The notes: a model not told the origin generated them from the sequence alone. Shown: positions 10,975 through 19,083, counted from the stretch's first letter. The stretch: DNA of 64,000 nt from VRUE01 sp963747765 (GCA_963747765.1 CAVVGH010000001.1:62001-126000), one strand, 5' to 3'. Numbers and translations: made by a program.

Positions 10975-11269
10975 ACTCTCGAAATTCCTGGATTGAGGTG
11001 TTCGAAACGGGTCTGGTGGACCCGAAACGAACCTCTCGTCGATTGACGAGAGCAGCCTCCCCGTTTGCCCTCCTACTTGCAGGCGAGGAGGGCAAACAGG
11101 GGGAGGCTGTGTAGGGACCGGGCGGTCGGGGGCTTTGGGGGACCGTTCCAGAGGATGAGGGGCTTTGGCGGGCAGTTGCGCGAGGACGCGGTCGAAGACA
11201 GCAGGCTCGAGGCGGATACGGACTCCGTTCGCTGTTGGTGTCGCTGGGCGGTACAAAGAGCGAACGGAG
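10975..11269. repeat. Composite hairpin repeat element, copy 1 (order E-A-F-B)
   Basis: Block E (about 10975-11053, containing attcctgga, gttcgaaacg and tgacgagag) is followed by hairpin A (arms 11054-11073 and 11087-11108, core gtttgccctcc / ggagggcaaac, 13-nt loop), block F, and hairpin B (11223-11269, arms ctccgttcgct / agcgaacggag, loop gtcgctgggcggt). The same parts recur near 33.3, 44.4 and 60.8 kb. It occupies the gap between the FAD oxidase and the secreted DUF5666-like gene. No protein-coding potential is convincing. Confidence 0.88.
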
Positions 11270-11329
11270 CGGCTGAATCGGGGCCCGTTGGGCCGATGGG
11301 CTCCGCTGGGTGAAGAGGCCTCTCTCTCC

Positions 11330-11373
11330 CCTACACAGTTCTTACCCCTCTCCCCTTACACAGCCCTTACAGA
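11330..11373 (+). promoter_or_regulatory. Candidate direct-repeat operator before the secreted protein gene
   Basis: Two copies of tacacag followed by cttac (11332-11345 and 11357-11370) are 25 bp apart, and a further ttacagag overlaps the second copy. Direct repeats spaced by one or two helical turns are typical of OmpR-family operators, and an OmpR-type regulator is encoded just downstream at 12111. This is a guess from pattern and position only. Confidence 0.35.
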
Positions 11374-11444
11374 GACCTGACGGGAGCCGTACGCGGTGAT
11401 TCGAGGATCGAACCATCCGATTCACACGACCAGGAGGTCCAGAG

Positions 11445-12020
11445 ATGTTCGACTCACTGCATAGACGTGCGCGCAGCGTCGCCACAGCCGGCGTCGTCGC
11501 GGCGCTCGCCGTAGCCGGCGTCGCCTTCGCGCAGGGCGATCATGGCGGCGGCAAGGGCAAAGACCAGCGCAGCGCACAAAGCGGCAAACGGATGCCGCCG
11601 CCCCCGGGCGGTCCACTGGGCAAATTCAGCAAAGACCTGACCTACGCCCAGCTTCACGTCCAGCACAACGGCGAAGCCGAGGTCGTCAGGCTCGATCGCG
11701 GATCGATCGTCTCGGTCAACGAGAGCGCGATCACGCTGCAGGAGAACGACGGCAACGAAGTGACGATCTCGATCGACGAAAACACGAAGGTGCTCGCCCG
11801 CCCCGGCAGCAAGACCGAGGTGAGCGACCTGCAGACGGGCCAGAACGTGCTCGTCGCCGGGCCCGAAGGCGAGGCGGCCAAGGCAATCATCGTCCCGCCG
11901 GCGAAAGGGCAGAGGCCGCAGGGCGCATCCGGCGACCAGCAGCGCGGCGAGATGCCGCCCCCTCCTCCGGGCGCTTCCTTCGGCGGTCCGCAGGGGGCTC
12001 CCTCGGGAGGTTCCAGGTAA
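11445..12020 (+). CDS. Secreted DUF5666-like protein
   Basis: A 191-residue exported protein. An N-terminal signal peptide is clear: RRARS, then a hydrophobic stretch AGVVAALAVAGVAFAQG with a likely cleavage after AFA. The central part (about 75-150) has repeated short beta-strand patterns, RGSIVSVNESAITLQENDGN and VTISIDENTKVLARPGS, typical of DUF5666 beta-barrel proteins. The ends are rich in proline and glycine (MPPPPPGASFGG). A strong ribosome site, aggaggtccagag, precedes the ATG. The two-component pair immediately downstream probably senses or controls envelope conditions connected with it. Biochemical role unknown. Confidence 0.75.
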   Translation: MFDSLHRRARSVATAGVVAALAVAGVAFAQGDHGGGKGKDQRSAQSGKRMPPPPGGPLGKFSKDLTYAQLHVQHNGEAEVVRLDRGSIVSVNESAITLQENDGNEVTISIDENTKVLARPGSKTEVSDLQTGQNVLVAGPEGEAAKAIIVPPAKGQRPQGASGDQQRGEMPPPPPGASFGGPQGAPSGGSR

Positions 12021-12110
12021 CCACCGCGGCAACTGGCGGGGCGGTCGAAGGACGACGATGGCCGCCCCGCTCGCGTGCCGGCGGGTGAAATTGAGAGGCT
12101 TGTGCCGCCG

Positions 12111-12782
12111 ATGAAGGGAACGATCCTCGTTGTGGAGGACGAGCAGACGATTGCCGACCTGGTTCGCGCCTACCTGCGACGGGACGGCTTCGAGGTCGTC
12201 TGGTCGAGCAGCGGCGAGCAGGCCCTCGAGGAGCTCACCCGCCACCCGGTGCGGCTGGTGGTCCTCGACCTGGGCCTGCCCGGCATCGACGGCTTCGAGG
12301 TCTGCCGGCGCCTGCGCAGCCGCACCGGCGTCCCGATCCTCATCCTCAGCGCCCGCGACGACGAGGTCGATCGGGTGGCTGGACTGGAAGCGGGGGCCGA
12401 CGACTACGTGACCAAGCCCTTCTCCCCGCGCGAGTTGGTTGCGCGGGTGAAGGCGATTCTTCGCCGCTCCTCAGTCGAGGGGGCGACGGTCGGTGACTCG
12501 CTTTCGGTGGGCGGCGTCGAGTTGGATCGTGCCTCTCACTCGGTGACCGTCGGGGGCGAGCCGATCGAGCTGACGGCGCGCGAGTTCGACCTGCTCGCGG
12601 CCCTGCTGTCCCACCCAGGCGTGGTGTTGAGCCGGGACCGGCTCCTCGACCTTGTCTGGGGTGGGGAGTTCGCCGGTGGGACCCGCACCGTCGACGTCCA
12701 CGTCGCGCAGCTGCGCGCCAAGCTGGGGCGCCCGGACCTGGTGCAGACGGTGCGCGGCGCGGGATACAAGGTCGTCCCCTGA
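12111..12782 (+). CDS. OmpR-family response regulator
   Basis: A 223-residue DNA-binding regulator. The receiver domain (about 1-115) has the acidic pair VVEDEQ, the phospho-acceptor aspartate in VVLDLGLPGIDGF and the conserved lysine in YVTKPFSPRELVARV. The winged-helix domain (about 130-223) has ELTAREFDLLAALLSHPG and the recognition region TRTVDVHVAQLRAKLG, ending VRGAGYKVVP. The ATG at 12111 is preferred because MKGTILVVEDE starts the receiver fold; the open frame upstream adds 12 unrelated residues. Its stop overlaps the start of the kinase gene by one base (TGATG), so the pair is translationally coupled. Confidence 0.93.
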   Translation: MKGTILVVEDEQTIADLVRAYLRRDGFEVVWSSSGEQALEELTRHPVRLVVLDLGLPGIDGFEVCRRLRSRTGVPILILSARDDEVDRVAGLEAGADDYVTKPFSPRELVARVKAILRRSSVEGATVGDSLSVGGVELDRASHSVTVGGEPIELTAREFDLLAALLSHPGVVLSRDRLLDLVWGGEFAGGTRTVDVHVAQLRAKLGRPDLVQTVRGAGYKVVP

Positions 12783-14185
12783 TGCGGTCGTTGCGAGCGC
12801 GGCTGTTCGTGGCGATCCTCGGCGTCGTCCTGCTCGCGGTCGGCGCCTCGCTGGCGCTCGGCATCGTGCTCACCAGGGACGCGGTACGGGGGACGATCCG
12901 CAGCGACGTCGAGCGCCAGGCCGACGCGCTTGCCGCGCAGGGCTCCCTGCTGCAAGCCGCGCGTACAGGGGGCAGACGCGGGAGACCAAACCGGGGTGTG
13001 CCTCCCCCCGGCCCGCCCGCTCCCGGGGGGCCACCGCCGTTGCCCGGGGGGGCACGGCTCGGCACGGGGCCCGCGATCGCCCCCGGGCCGCGCCCGGTGG
13101 CCGTGCTCAGCCTCGGGGAAGCGATCAAGGCCCTTCCGCCGGGAGCCGCCACCGAACTCCGCCGCGAAGGCAGCGCCGACGGCACCGCCAGGATCGACGG
13201 ACGCGACGCGATCTTCGCGGCACGCCGCTCCGGCAGAACCGTGGTGCTGGTCACCCGCCCCGACCTGGTCAGCGGCGATGACTTCCGCCGCTACCTCTCG
13301 GCCCTGCTGATCGCCAGCGGCGTCGCCGCCCTCCTGGCCGCGGCGGTTGCGGCGCTCCTGGCCCGAAGGCTGACCCAGCCGCTGCGGCGACTGGCGAGCG
13401 CGGCGGGAAAGCTGGCCGTGGGTCAGCGCCCACAGCCCGTTCCGCCCGAGGGAACTGAGGAGCTCGACCATCTGGCCGAGGCGTTCAACGAGATGTCCGA
13501 GCAGCTGGCCCTGGCACGCGACGCCGAGCGGGCCGTCCTGCTTTCGGTGTCCCACGACCTGCGCACGCCGCTCACCTCGATCCGCGGCTACGCCGAGGGG
13601 ATCGAGGACGGCACCGTCGAGCCGGCGGAGGCCGCCGCGGTGGTCGGTCGGGAGGCGGAGCGCCTGGAGCGATTGGTGGGCGACCTGCTGGCGCTGGCCC
13701 GCCTTCGCCAGGGAGTCATGGAGGTTCGACGCGAGCCGGTGGACCTCGCCGCGGTGGCACGCGAGGCGGAGGAGCGCCTGCGGCCCCGTGCACGCGAGGC
13801 GGAAGTGTCGATCCATGTCGAGGGAGGCGACGCTGCGGTGCTCGCCGACCATGGCCGCGCTCTGCAGGTCGTCTCCAACCTGCTCGAAAACGCGATCCGG
13901 GTCAGCCCGAAGGGGGGCACGGTGACCGTGGCCGCGGCTCGCGGAGAGGTTCGGGTCAGCGACCAGGGCCCGGGAATCCCCGAGGAGGAGATTCCCCACG
14001 CCTTCGAGCGCTTCCACCTTCGCTTCCGCGCCGGAGAGGGATCCGGCCTGGGCTCCCCGGACGGCGCCGGACTCGGCCTGGCGATCGTCCGCGAGCTGAC
14101 CGAGGCGATGGACGGCACGGTGGCCGTCGAGAACCTGCCCGGCGGCGGCGCCTGCTTCGCAGTGCGATTGCCGACCGGCGATTGA
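12782..14185 (+). CDS. Membrane histidine kinase, partner of the OmpR regulator
   Basis: A 467-residue sensor kinase. One membrane helix at about 8-30 (LFVAILGVVLLAVGASLALG) and another near 175-200 flank an extracellular part with an unusually long Pro/Gly-rich stretch (about 65-105). HAMP follows, then the H-box VSHDLRTPLTSIRGYAEG with the phospho-histidine, the N-box NLLENAIRVSPKGG, and the ATP-lid motifs VSDQGPGIPEEE and GAGLGLAIVRELTEAM. The Pro/Gly-rich sensor segment resembles the low-complexity ends of the secreted protein encoded upstream at 11445, but that similarity may be compositional. Confidence 0.93.
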   Translation: MRSLRARLFVAILGVVLLAVGASLALGIVLTRDAVRGTIRSDVERQADALAAQGSLLQAARTGGRRGRPNRGVPPPGPPAPGGPPPLPGGARLGTGPAIAPGPRPVAVLSLGEAIKALPPGAATELRREGSADGTARIDGRDAIFAARRSGRTVVLVTRPDLVSGDDFRRYLSALLIASGVAALLAAAVAALLARRLTQPLRRLASAAGKLAVGQRPQPVPPEGTEELDHLAEAFNEMSEQLALARDAERAVLLSVSHDLRTPLTSIRGYAEGIEDGTVEPAEAAAVVGREAERLERLVGDLLALARLRQGVMEVRREPVDLAAVAREAEERLRPRAREAEVSIHVEGGDAAVLADHGRALQVVSNLLENAIRVSPKGGTVTVAAARGEVRVSDQGPGIPEEEIPHAFERFHLRFRAGEGSGLGSPDGAGLGLAIVRELTEAMDGTVAVENLPGGGACFAVRLPTGD

Positions 14186-14270
14186 CGGGCTGACACCGAG
14201 CAGCGCTACCCTGTCGCGACTGAATCTCCCCGGGCGAGGCGGCTATCGCGCTCGCCTGCGCCCCACGCAG

Positions 14271-15230
14271 ATGGAAACGATCACTTCGGAACAGCCGGCG
14301 GTCTCGACAGAGTCCAATCGCCCGGACGCCGCGCTTGAGGAGCCGGTCGTCCCGCGCCGCTCGCCGCTGCGCGCCGCGCTGAAGACGGGGCGCCCACAGG
14401 AGTGGATCAAGAACGTCTTCGTCTTCGCCGGCCTGCTGTTCTCCGGCAAGTTCGACCAGTCCCACGAGGTGCTGGAGGCCACGCTGGCATTCGTCGCCTT
14501 CTGCTGGATCTCCAGCGCCGGCTACTACGTCAACGACCTGATCGACATCGAGCTCGACCGCAAGCATCCCAAGAAGCGCTTCCGACCGCTCCCCGCCGGT
14601 GAGCTGTCCGAGACCGCGGCGATGACCATCGCGCCGGTCCTCGCCGCGGCTGCGATCGCGCTCGCCTTCACCACCGTCAACTGGGAAGTCGGGCTGATGG
14701 TGGTCGGCTATGGAGTCGCCCAGGTCGCCTACAGCCTTGGCCTGAAGCAGATCGTGATTGTCGACGTGATGACCCTGGCGGGGCTCTTCATCCTGCGGGT
14801 GGCGGCGGGCGCCAGCGCGGTCGACGCGCATGCCTCGGAATGGCTGATCCTCTGCACCGGCATGCTCGCCCTCTTCCTCGGGGTCACGAAGCGCCGTCAG
14901 GAGGCAGTGTCCGAGCTGCATGAGGGGACCAGCAGCCGTCCGGTGCTCGAACACTATTCGCTGCCCTTCCTCGACCAGATGGTCGCGATGGTCACCACCG
15001 GGACTGTGATCAGCTACGCGATCTACGCGGTCAACTCCCCGATCGTCGGCAACAAGATGATGTGGACCATCCCACCGATGGTCTACGGCATCTTCCGCTA
15101 CCTCTATCTGATCTACGACCGCGCCGACGACCGTTCGATCGCCGCCATGGTCTCCAAAGACAAGGGCATGATTGCCGCAGCCGCCGCCTTCGTGATCGTC
15201 GCCTTCGCCGTGCTCTACGTCTTCAAGTGA
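14271..15230 (+). CDS. UbiA-family prenyltransferase, decaprenyl-phosphate phosphoribosyltransferase-like
   Basis: A 319-residue polytopic membrane enzyme. In actinobacteria this UbiA subgroup (such as Rv3806c) transfers phosphoribose to decaprenyl phosphate, the first step to the arabinose donor for cell-wall polymers. Evidence: RPQEWIKNVFVFAGLLFSG (about 43-61), the Mg-binding NDLIDIELDRKHPKKRFRPL (about 84-103), the second aspartate-rich region YSLGLKQIVIVDVMTLAG, and about eight hydrophobic segments. A 30-residue hydrophilic N-terminus precedes the first helix. Its stop overlaps the GTG of the deacetylase gene (GTGA), which suggests co-expression and an envelope-glycan role. The exact acceptor is inferred from family. 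Confidence 0.82.
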   Translation: METITSEQPAVSTESNRPDAALEEPVVPRRSPLRAALKTGRPQEWIKNVFVFAGLLFSGKFDQSHEVLEATLAFVAFCWISSAGYYVNDLIDIELDRKHPKKRFRPLPAGELSETAAMTIAPVLAAAAIALAFTTVNWEVGLMVVGYGVAQVAYSLGLKQIVIVDVMTLAGLFILRVAAGASAVDAHASEWLILCTGMLALFLGVTKRRQEAVSELHEGTSSRPVLEHYSLPFLDQMVAMVTTGTVISYAIYAVNSPIVGNKMMWTIPPMVYGIFRYLYLIYDRADDRSIAAMVSKDKGMIAAAAAFVIVAFAVLYVFK

Positions 15231-16102
15231 GGCGAAGGCGCCTCTCGTTCGCCGCCAGCAACAGCTGGCACCCCTACGCGAGGCGACGCCTGATCGCCCT
15301 CGGCGCCGTCGCCGTGGCGCTGCTGGTTGGCCTGCTGGTTCTGGTTGGCGCCCTCAGCGCCTCCTCCTCGAAGGCGCCGCGGTCGAGCCGGGTGAGCTAC
15401 AACCTGCGCCGCCGGTTGTGGAGTGAAGAAGCAGCGCGCCGCGTTGCCCGCCAGAACCAGGCAATCGACGCACTGCTGAAACACAGGAGCGCTATCCGCA
15501 GCGGCTCGGGCCGGGATCGCGAGGTGGCACTCACCTTCGACGACGGCCCCGGTCCCTACACCGCGGAGATCATCGACACGCTGGTCCGGCTGCGGACGCC
15601 CGCGACCTTCTTTCCGGTCGGGTTCATGATCGACGAGTATCCGGGGTCGATCCACCGTGAGGTGGAAAACGGCTTCGCGATTGGCGACCACACCGAGAAC
15701 CACGCCAGGCTTGCCGGCCTCCCGCCGAAGGAACAGGAGGCGGAGCTGCTCGAACAGGCGACCGCTCTGCGGCACCAGGGCGCGCCCTTCCCGCGACTCT
15801 TCCGCCCGCCCTTCGGTGTCTACGACAACGCAACCCTGAAGCTGCTTCGCCGCCACCACATGCTGATGGTCCTCTGGACAGTCGAGACCGCAGACTATGA
15901 GCGCCCGGGCGACGAAGCCATCGTCCAGCGGGTGCTCGAAAGCGTCCGGCCCGGCGCGATCGTGTTGCTCCATGACGGGGGCGGCGACCGATCGGAGACG
16001 GCGGCCGCGCTGCCGAAGATCATCCGCGAACTCCGAGCGCGCAATTACAGGCTCGTGACGATCCCCCAGCTGGCACTCGACAGCGCGCCGGAGGGCGGCT
16101 GA
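15227..16102 (+). CDS. Membrane-anchored polysaccharide deacetylase (CE4/NodB domain)
   Basis: A 291-residue protein. The GTG at 15227 overlaps the previous stop by 4 bp and gives a short basic leader (VRRRRLSF), then a single membrane anchor (ALGAVAVALLVGLLVLVGAL, about 26-45) and an extracytoplasmic NodB domain (about 100-285). CE4 motifs: TFDDGPGPYT with the metal and catalytic aspartates, GDHTENHARL supplying the metal histidines, RPPFGVYD, WTVETADY and VLLHDGG. It probably removes acetyl groups from a cell-wall glycan such as peptidoglycan. The coding 3' end (APEGG-stop) is the start of a 91-bp tandem repeat array. Confidence 0.92.
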   Translation: MRRRRLSFAASNSWHPYARRRLIALGAVAVALLVGLLVLVGALSASSSKAPRSSRVSYNLRRRLWSEEAARRVARQNQAIDALLKHRSAIRSGSGRDREVALTFDDGPGPYTAEIIDTLVRLRTPATFFPVGFMIDEYPGSIHREVENGFAIGDHTENHARLAGLPPKEQEAELLEQATALRHQGAPFPRLFRPPFGVYDNATLKLLRRHHMLMVLWTVETADYERPGDEAIVQRVLESVRPGAIVLLHDGGGDRSETAAALPKIIRELRARNYRLVTIPQLALDSAPEGG

Positions 16103-16484
16103 CGAGTGCTGCGTTTGCCACGCCTGACGGGGCAAATGCAGCGTTGATGGTCGCAGCGCGTTGGCGTTGGGCGGCGCGTTGGCGGGCGGCTGACGAGTGC
16201 TGCGTTTGCCACGCCTGACGGGGCAAATGCAGCGTTGATGGTCGCAGCGCGTTGGCGTTGGGCGGCGCGTTGGCGGGCGGCTGACGAGTGCTGCGTTTGC
16301 CACGCCTGACGGGGCAAATGCAGCGTTGATGGTTGCAGCGCGTTGGCGTTGGGCTGCGCGTGGGAGGGCGGCTGACGAGTGCTGCGTTTGCCACGCCTGA
16401 CGGGGCAAATGCAGCGTCGGTGGTTGCAGCGCGTTGGCGTTGGGCGGCGCGTTGGCGTTGGGCCGCGCGCCGGAGGGCGGACGG
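16083..16484. repeat. 91-bp tandem repeats starting at the deacetylase stop codon
   Basis: Four units with the phase marker gacgagtgctgcg at 16101, 16192, 16283 and 16374 are exactly 91 bp apart; the last unit carries an extra internal 18-bp duplication and ends with gcgccggagggcgg, the same bases that precede the gene's own stop. Each unit contains a hairpin, gctgcgtttgcc / ggcaaatgcagc (first copy 16108-16119 with 16131-16142). A related hairpin (P3) is found inside nuoG. No gene is present. Confidence 0.95.
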
Positions 16485-16555
16485 TCAGGCGCTTCGGGCG
16501 GGCACGTTCAATCCGCTTCGGGCGGGCACGTTCAATCCGCTTCGACGGGCACGTC
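16485..16555. repeat. 24-bp tandem repeat spanning the stop codon of the 16.5-kb unknown gene
   Basis: On the minus strand the units are read 16555-16532, 16531-16508 and 16507-16485. The first is the gene's own 3' end (coding VPVEAD-stop), the next two repeat it with TGA again at the end of each; the last is 23 bp. It directly abuts the deacetylase repeat array, so the whole convergent junction consists of copies of the two gene ends. Confidence 0.92.
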
Positions 16556-16849
16556 CGAGAGGAGCTCGAGCTTGCCGCCGCGCCGGAACTGGAGGTCGAT
16601 CGTCTCGTTCTTGCGGTAGGTGCCGAAAAACCCGAGGTACATCGCAAGCCAGCGCCCGGTGCCGACCTTCTCCTTGACGACCTGCCGGTCGAACACGATC
16701 TCTCCGGAGCGCACCTCGTAGTCGGCCCCCTCCTTTTGCTCGACGCCGTTGATGAAGACCGTGAAGGGCGGTTCGGCGCCCGCCGGCAGCTTCGCCCGCC
16801 TGCCGGCGGCGTAGCTGCCCTTTGGGATGTTGGTTTCTGCTTTGCTCAT
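16532..16849 (-). CDS. Conserved-looking protein of unknown function
   Basis: A 105-residue soluble protein. The middle reads FTVFINGVEQKEGADYEVRS and EIVFDRQVVKEKVGTGRWLA, followed by YLGFFGTYRKNETIDLQF and an acidic tail LSDVPVEAD. The alternating pattern suggests a beta-rich fold. I do not recognise a named family. The ATG is preceded on the minus strand by AAAGAGCGCAG, a weak ribosome site. It is convergent with the deacetylase, with both 3' ends elaborated into tandem repeats. High content of charged residues and codon use like its neighbours support a real gene. Confidence 0.75.
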   Translation of the reverse strand: MSKAETNIPKGSYAAGRRAKLPAGAEPPFTVFINGVEQKEGADYEVRSGEIVFDRQVVKEKVGTGRWLAMYLGFFGTYRKNETIDLQFRRGGKLELLSDVPVEAD

Positions 16850-16949
16850 CTGCGCTCTTTGCTTTTCGTCTTCGGTCCCGAGTCTGCCCCCACCGGCTCT
16901 CGGGCCTACCTTTGTCGAGGGATATAACCAACAAAGGTGCCGTTGGCAA

Positions 16950-17372
16950 TTACCTTGTCTGCTCCAGGGTCTCGCGAACGGCGTCGAACGGCGTGTCGTA
17001 GCCGGTCGGGTCCAGCTCCTCGCGCCTCAGACCGCCACGATAGGGGACGAAGGTCCCGTTGCCGCGAACGTCCACCCCGGCGGCCGGCCTGCGCAACAGG
17101 CCCCGCCCGCTGATCTGCAACAGGCCCCGCCCGCTGATCTGCAACCGGCGCCGCCCGCTGATCTGCAGCCGGCGCCGCCCGCTGATCTGCAGCCGGGCCT
17201 GAACCTGATCGGCCGGCTCGAACTCGCGCAGCATCGATGCCCTGCCCACCGGTCCCGCGGCGCGAATCTCGAGTGCCCGGTCGCGCATCGCGGCCAGCGC
17301 GTCGCCCAGCTCCTCGAAGGATTCATGCGAAACGTCGGGCCCGTACCGGACCGTTAACTTCCACGCCGCCAT
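16950..17372 (-). CDS. Unknown protein with internal LQISGR tandem repeats
   Basis: A 140-residue protein. The ATG at 17372 gives MAAWKLTVRYGPDVSHESF, a plausible beginning; the open frame upstream runs into the hairpin repeats. The first 55 residues look like a compact alpha/beta domain with a helical ELGDALAAMRDRALEIRAAG. Residues about 59-92 carry four copies of an 8-residue repeat built on LQISGR (24 bp each). The remainder (VDVRGNGTFVPYRGG, then a helical C-terminus) is normal in composition. No family is recognised. The repeat may be a recent in-frame expansion. Confidence 0.65.
   Translation of the reverse strand: MAAWKLTVRYGPDVSHESFEELGDALAAMRDRALEIRAAGPVGRASMLREFEPADQVQARLQISGRRRLQISGRRRLQISGRGLLQISGRGLLRRPAAGVDVRGNGTFVPYRGGLRREELDPTGYDTPFDAVRETLEQTR
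17097..17198. repeat. In-gene 24-bp tandem repeat
   Basis: The sequence gctgatctgca recurs at 17109, 17133, 17157 and 17181, exactly 24 bp apart, within the unknown gene at 16950-17372. The unit encodes LQISGR plus two variable residues on the minus strand. The period equals that of the stop-spanning repeat at 16485-16555, although the sequences differ. Confidence 0.93.
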
Positions 17373-17437
17373 CGCTTTCCCAGCGTAGGGGGATGGGAGG
17401 CGGACCGCCTCCTCCTCCCCTCGAGCCCACAACTCGC

Positions 17438-17637
17438 CGCGTTCGCTCCCTGTGTCGCTGAGCGCCACAAAAGGCGAACGCGCCTCTCGGCAACGGCGGA
17501 CGGCGCGGTCCGTTCGCTCTCTGTGTCGCTATGCGCCGCAAGGAGCGAACGGGAAGCCTCGAAAGCTTGACGGGTGCAGGTGCGCCTTCCCTGTTCGCCC
17601 CCTACTTGCAGGTGTGGGGCCGAACAGGGAAGGCGCA
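17438..17637. repeat. Composite hairpin repeat, partial copy (B-B-A)
   Basis: Two B-type hairpins (17438-17482, arms cgcgttcgc / gcgaacgcg; 17510-17552, arms ccgttcgct / agcgaacgg) are followed by an A-type hairpin (17581-17637, arms tgcgccttccctgttcg and its near complement) whose loop tacttgcagg is shared with other copies. Conserved flanks E and F are not evident. The element fills the gap between the unknown gene and citrate synthase, both on the minus strand. Confidence 0.8.
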
Positions 17638-17685
17638 CGCTTACTCGAACTCGATGGCGAGCAAGGAGGAGCCCTCTTTTGCGAT

Positions 17686-19083
17686 CTACGCGCCGCGCCG
17701 CGGCCGCTTCGGGCGCCGTGCCGGCGGCCCGACGATTTTGTCGGGCCCCTCGCGATCGGTGATCGCCGCGTAGTCGCGGTCGAGAGGACCGGTGTAGATC
17801 TGGCGCGGCCGGGCGATCTTCTGCTCGGGGTCGTCGTTCATCTCCATCCACTGCGCAACCCATCCGGCCGTGCGGGGGATGGCGAAGATCACCGTGAACA
17901 TGTTGGTCGGGATCTCAAGCGCCTCGTAGATGATCCCCGAGTAGTAGTCGACGTTCGGATAGAGCTTGCGCGAGGTGAAGAACTCGTCATCGAGGGCACG
18001 CTTCTCCAGCTCGCGGGCGATCTCAACCAGCGCGTTGTACTCCGTCGCTTCGAAGACCTCCTCCATGTGCTGCTGGATGATCCGCGCCCGCGGGTCGTAG
18101 TTCTTATAGACGCGGTGGCCGAACCCCATCAGTTTCTCCTCGCGGTTCTTGACCCCCTCGAGGAAGGCGGGAACGTTGTCGGCCGACCCGATCCGGCGCA
18201 GCATTCGCAGCACCGCCTCGTTGGCGCCGCCGTGCAGTCGCCCATACAGCGCCGCGACGCCGGCCGCCACGGCGGAGTAGGGGTCCACGTCGGAGGAGCC
18301 GACTCCGCGCACCGCGTTGGTCGAGCAGTTCTGTTCGTGATCGGCATGGAGGATGAAGAGCACGTCCAGCGCCCGCGCCAGCCTCGAGTCCGGCTCGTAC
18401 CTCATCTCGGTCTTCTTGAACATCATCGAGAGGAAGTTCTCCGGATAGCTGAGGTCGTTGTCCGGATAGACGTAGGGCAGCCCCATGTTGTGGCGATAGG
18501 AGAAGGCGGCCAGCGTCGGCATCTTGGCGATCAGCCGCACCGCCGCCATGTAGCGCTCTTCGGGGTCGTCGATCTGCTTGGCGTCGGGGTAGAAGGTGGA
18601 GAGAGCCCCCACCCCGGCGAGCAGCATCCCCATCGGGTGGGCGTCGTAGCGGAAGCCCTCGAAGAACTTTTTTAGGTCCTCGTGGACGAAGGTGTGGTGG
18701 GTTATGTCGAAGGTCCAGCGATCGAGCTGCGGCCCGGTCGGCAGCTCGCCGAAGGTCAGCAGGTAGGCCACCTCGACGAACGAGGAGCTCTCGCACAGCT
18801 GCTCGATCGGGTAGCCGCGGTGCTGGAGGACTCCGCGCTCGCCGTCGATATAGGTGATCGCCGAGCGGCAGGAGGCCGTGTTGGTGAACGCCGGGTCATA
18901 GGACATCAGGCCGAAGTCGTCCTCGGAGACCTTGATCTGGCGCAAGTCCATCGCCCGAACGGTCCCATCGGAAACGGGCAGCTCATACGTCTCACCAGTG
19001 CGGTTGTCGGTTACCGTCAGGGACTCCGAGCCTGTCGCGGGTCCCCCGCCGGCTGCGTTTCTCGTCTGCTGCTCGGTGGCCAT
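17686..19083 (-). CDS. gltA: Citrate synthase
   Basis: A 465-residue citrate synthase that condenses oxaloacetate with acetyl-CoA at the start of the TCA cycle. Catalytic regions: HADHEQNCSTNAVRGVGSSD with the first histidine, GRLHGGANEAVLRMLRR, MGFGHRVYKNYDPRARI with the second histidine, and the aspartate in YPNVDYYSGIIYEAL. The N-terminal SYDPAFTNTASCRSAITYID matches the type II bacterial enzyme. About 25 N-terminal residues are low in complexity, and the C-terminus carries a basic extension (KIVGPPARRPKRPRRGA) that is longer than usual. A composite hairpin repeat follows the gene at 17438-17637. Confidence 0.97.
   Translation of the reverse strand: MATEQQTRNAAGGGPATGSESLTVTDNRTGETYELPVSDGTVRAMDLRQIKVSEDDFGLMSYDPAFTNTASCRSAITYIDGERGVLQHRGYPIEQLCESSSFVEVAYLLTFGELPTGPQLDRWTFDITHHTFVHEDLKKFFEGFRYDAHPMGMLLAGVGALSTFYPDAKQIDDPEERYMAAVRLIAKMPTLAAFSYRHNMGLPYVYPDNDLSYPENFLSMMFKKTEMRYEPDSRLARALDVLFILHADHEQNCSTNAVRGVGSSDVDPYSAVAAGVAALYGRLHGGANEAVLRMLRRIGSADNVPAFLEGVKNREEKLMGFGHRVYKNYDPRARIIQQHMEEVFEATEYNALVEIARELEKRALDDEFFTSRKLYPNVDYYSGIIYEALEIPTNMFTVIFAIPRTAGWVAQWMEMNDDPEQKIARPRQIYTGPLDRDYAAITDREGPDKIVGPPARRPKRPRRGA

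Noticed and set aside
7355..11095. A 1246-codon open frame on the minus strand
   Set aside because: It is antisense to the acyl-CoA reductase-like and FAD oxidase genes, which have clear family motifs. It has Arg/Gly/Asp-rich low-complexity content typical of a shadow frame in high-GC DNA and runs into the composite repeat.
16083..16484. Possible CRISPR array
   Set aside because: The 91-bp units are repeated end to end with no variable spacers, include the gene's stop codon, and no cas gene is present.
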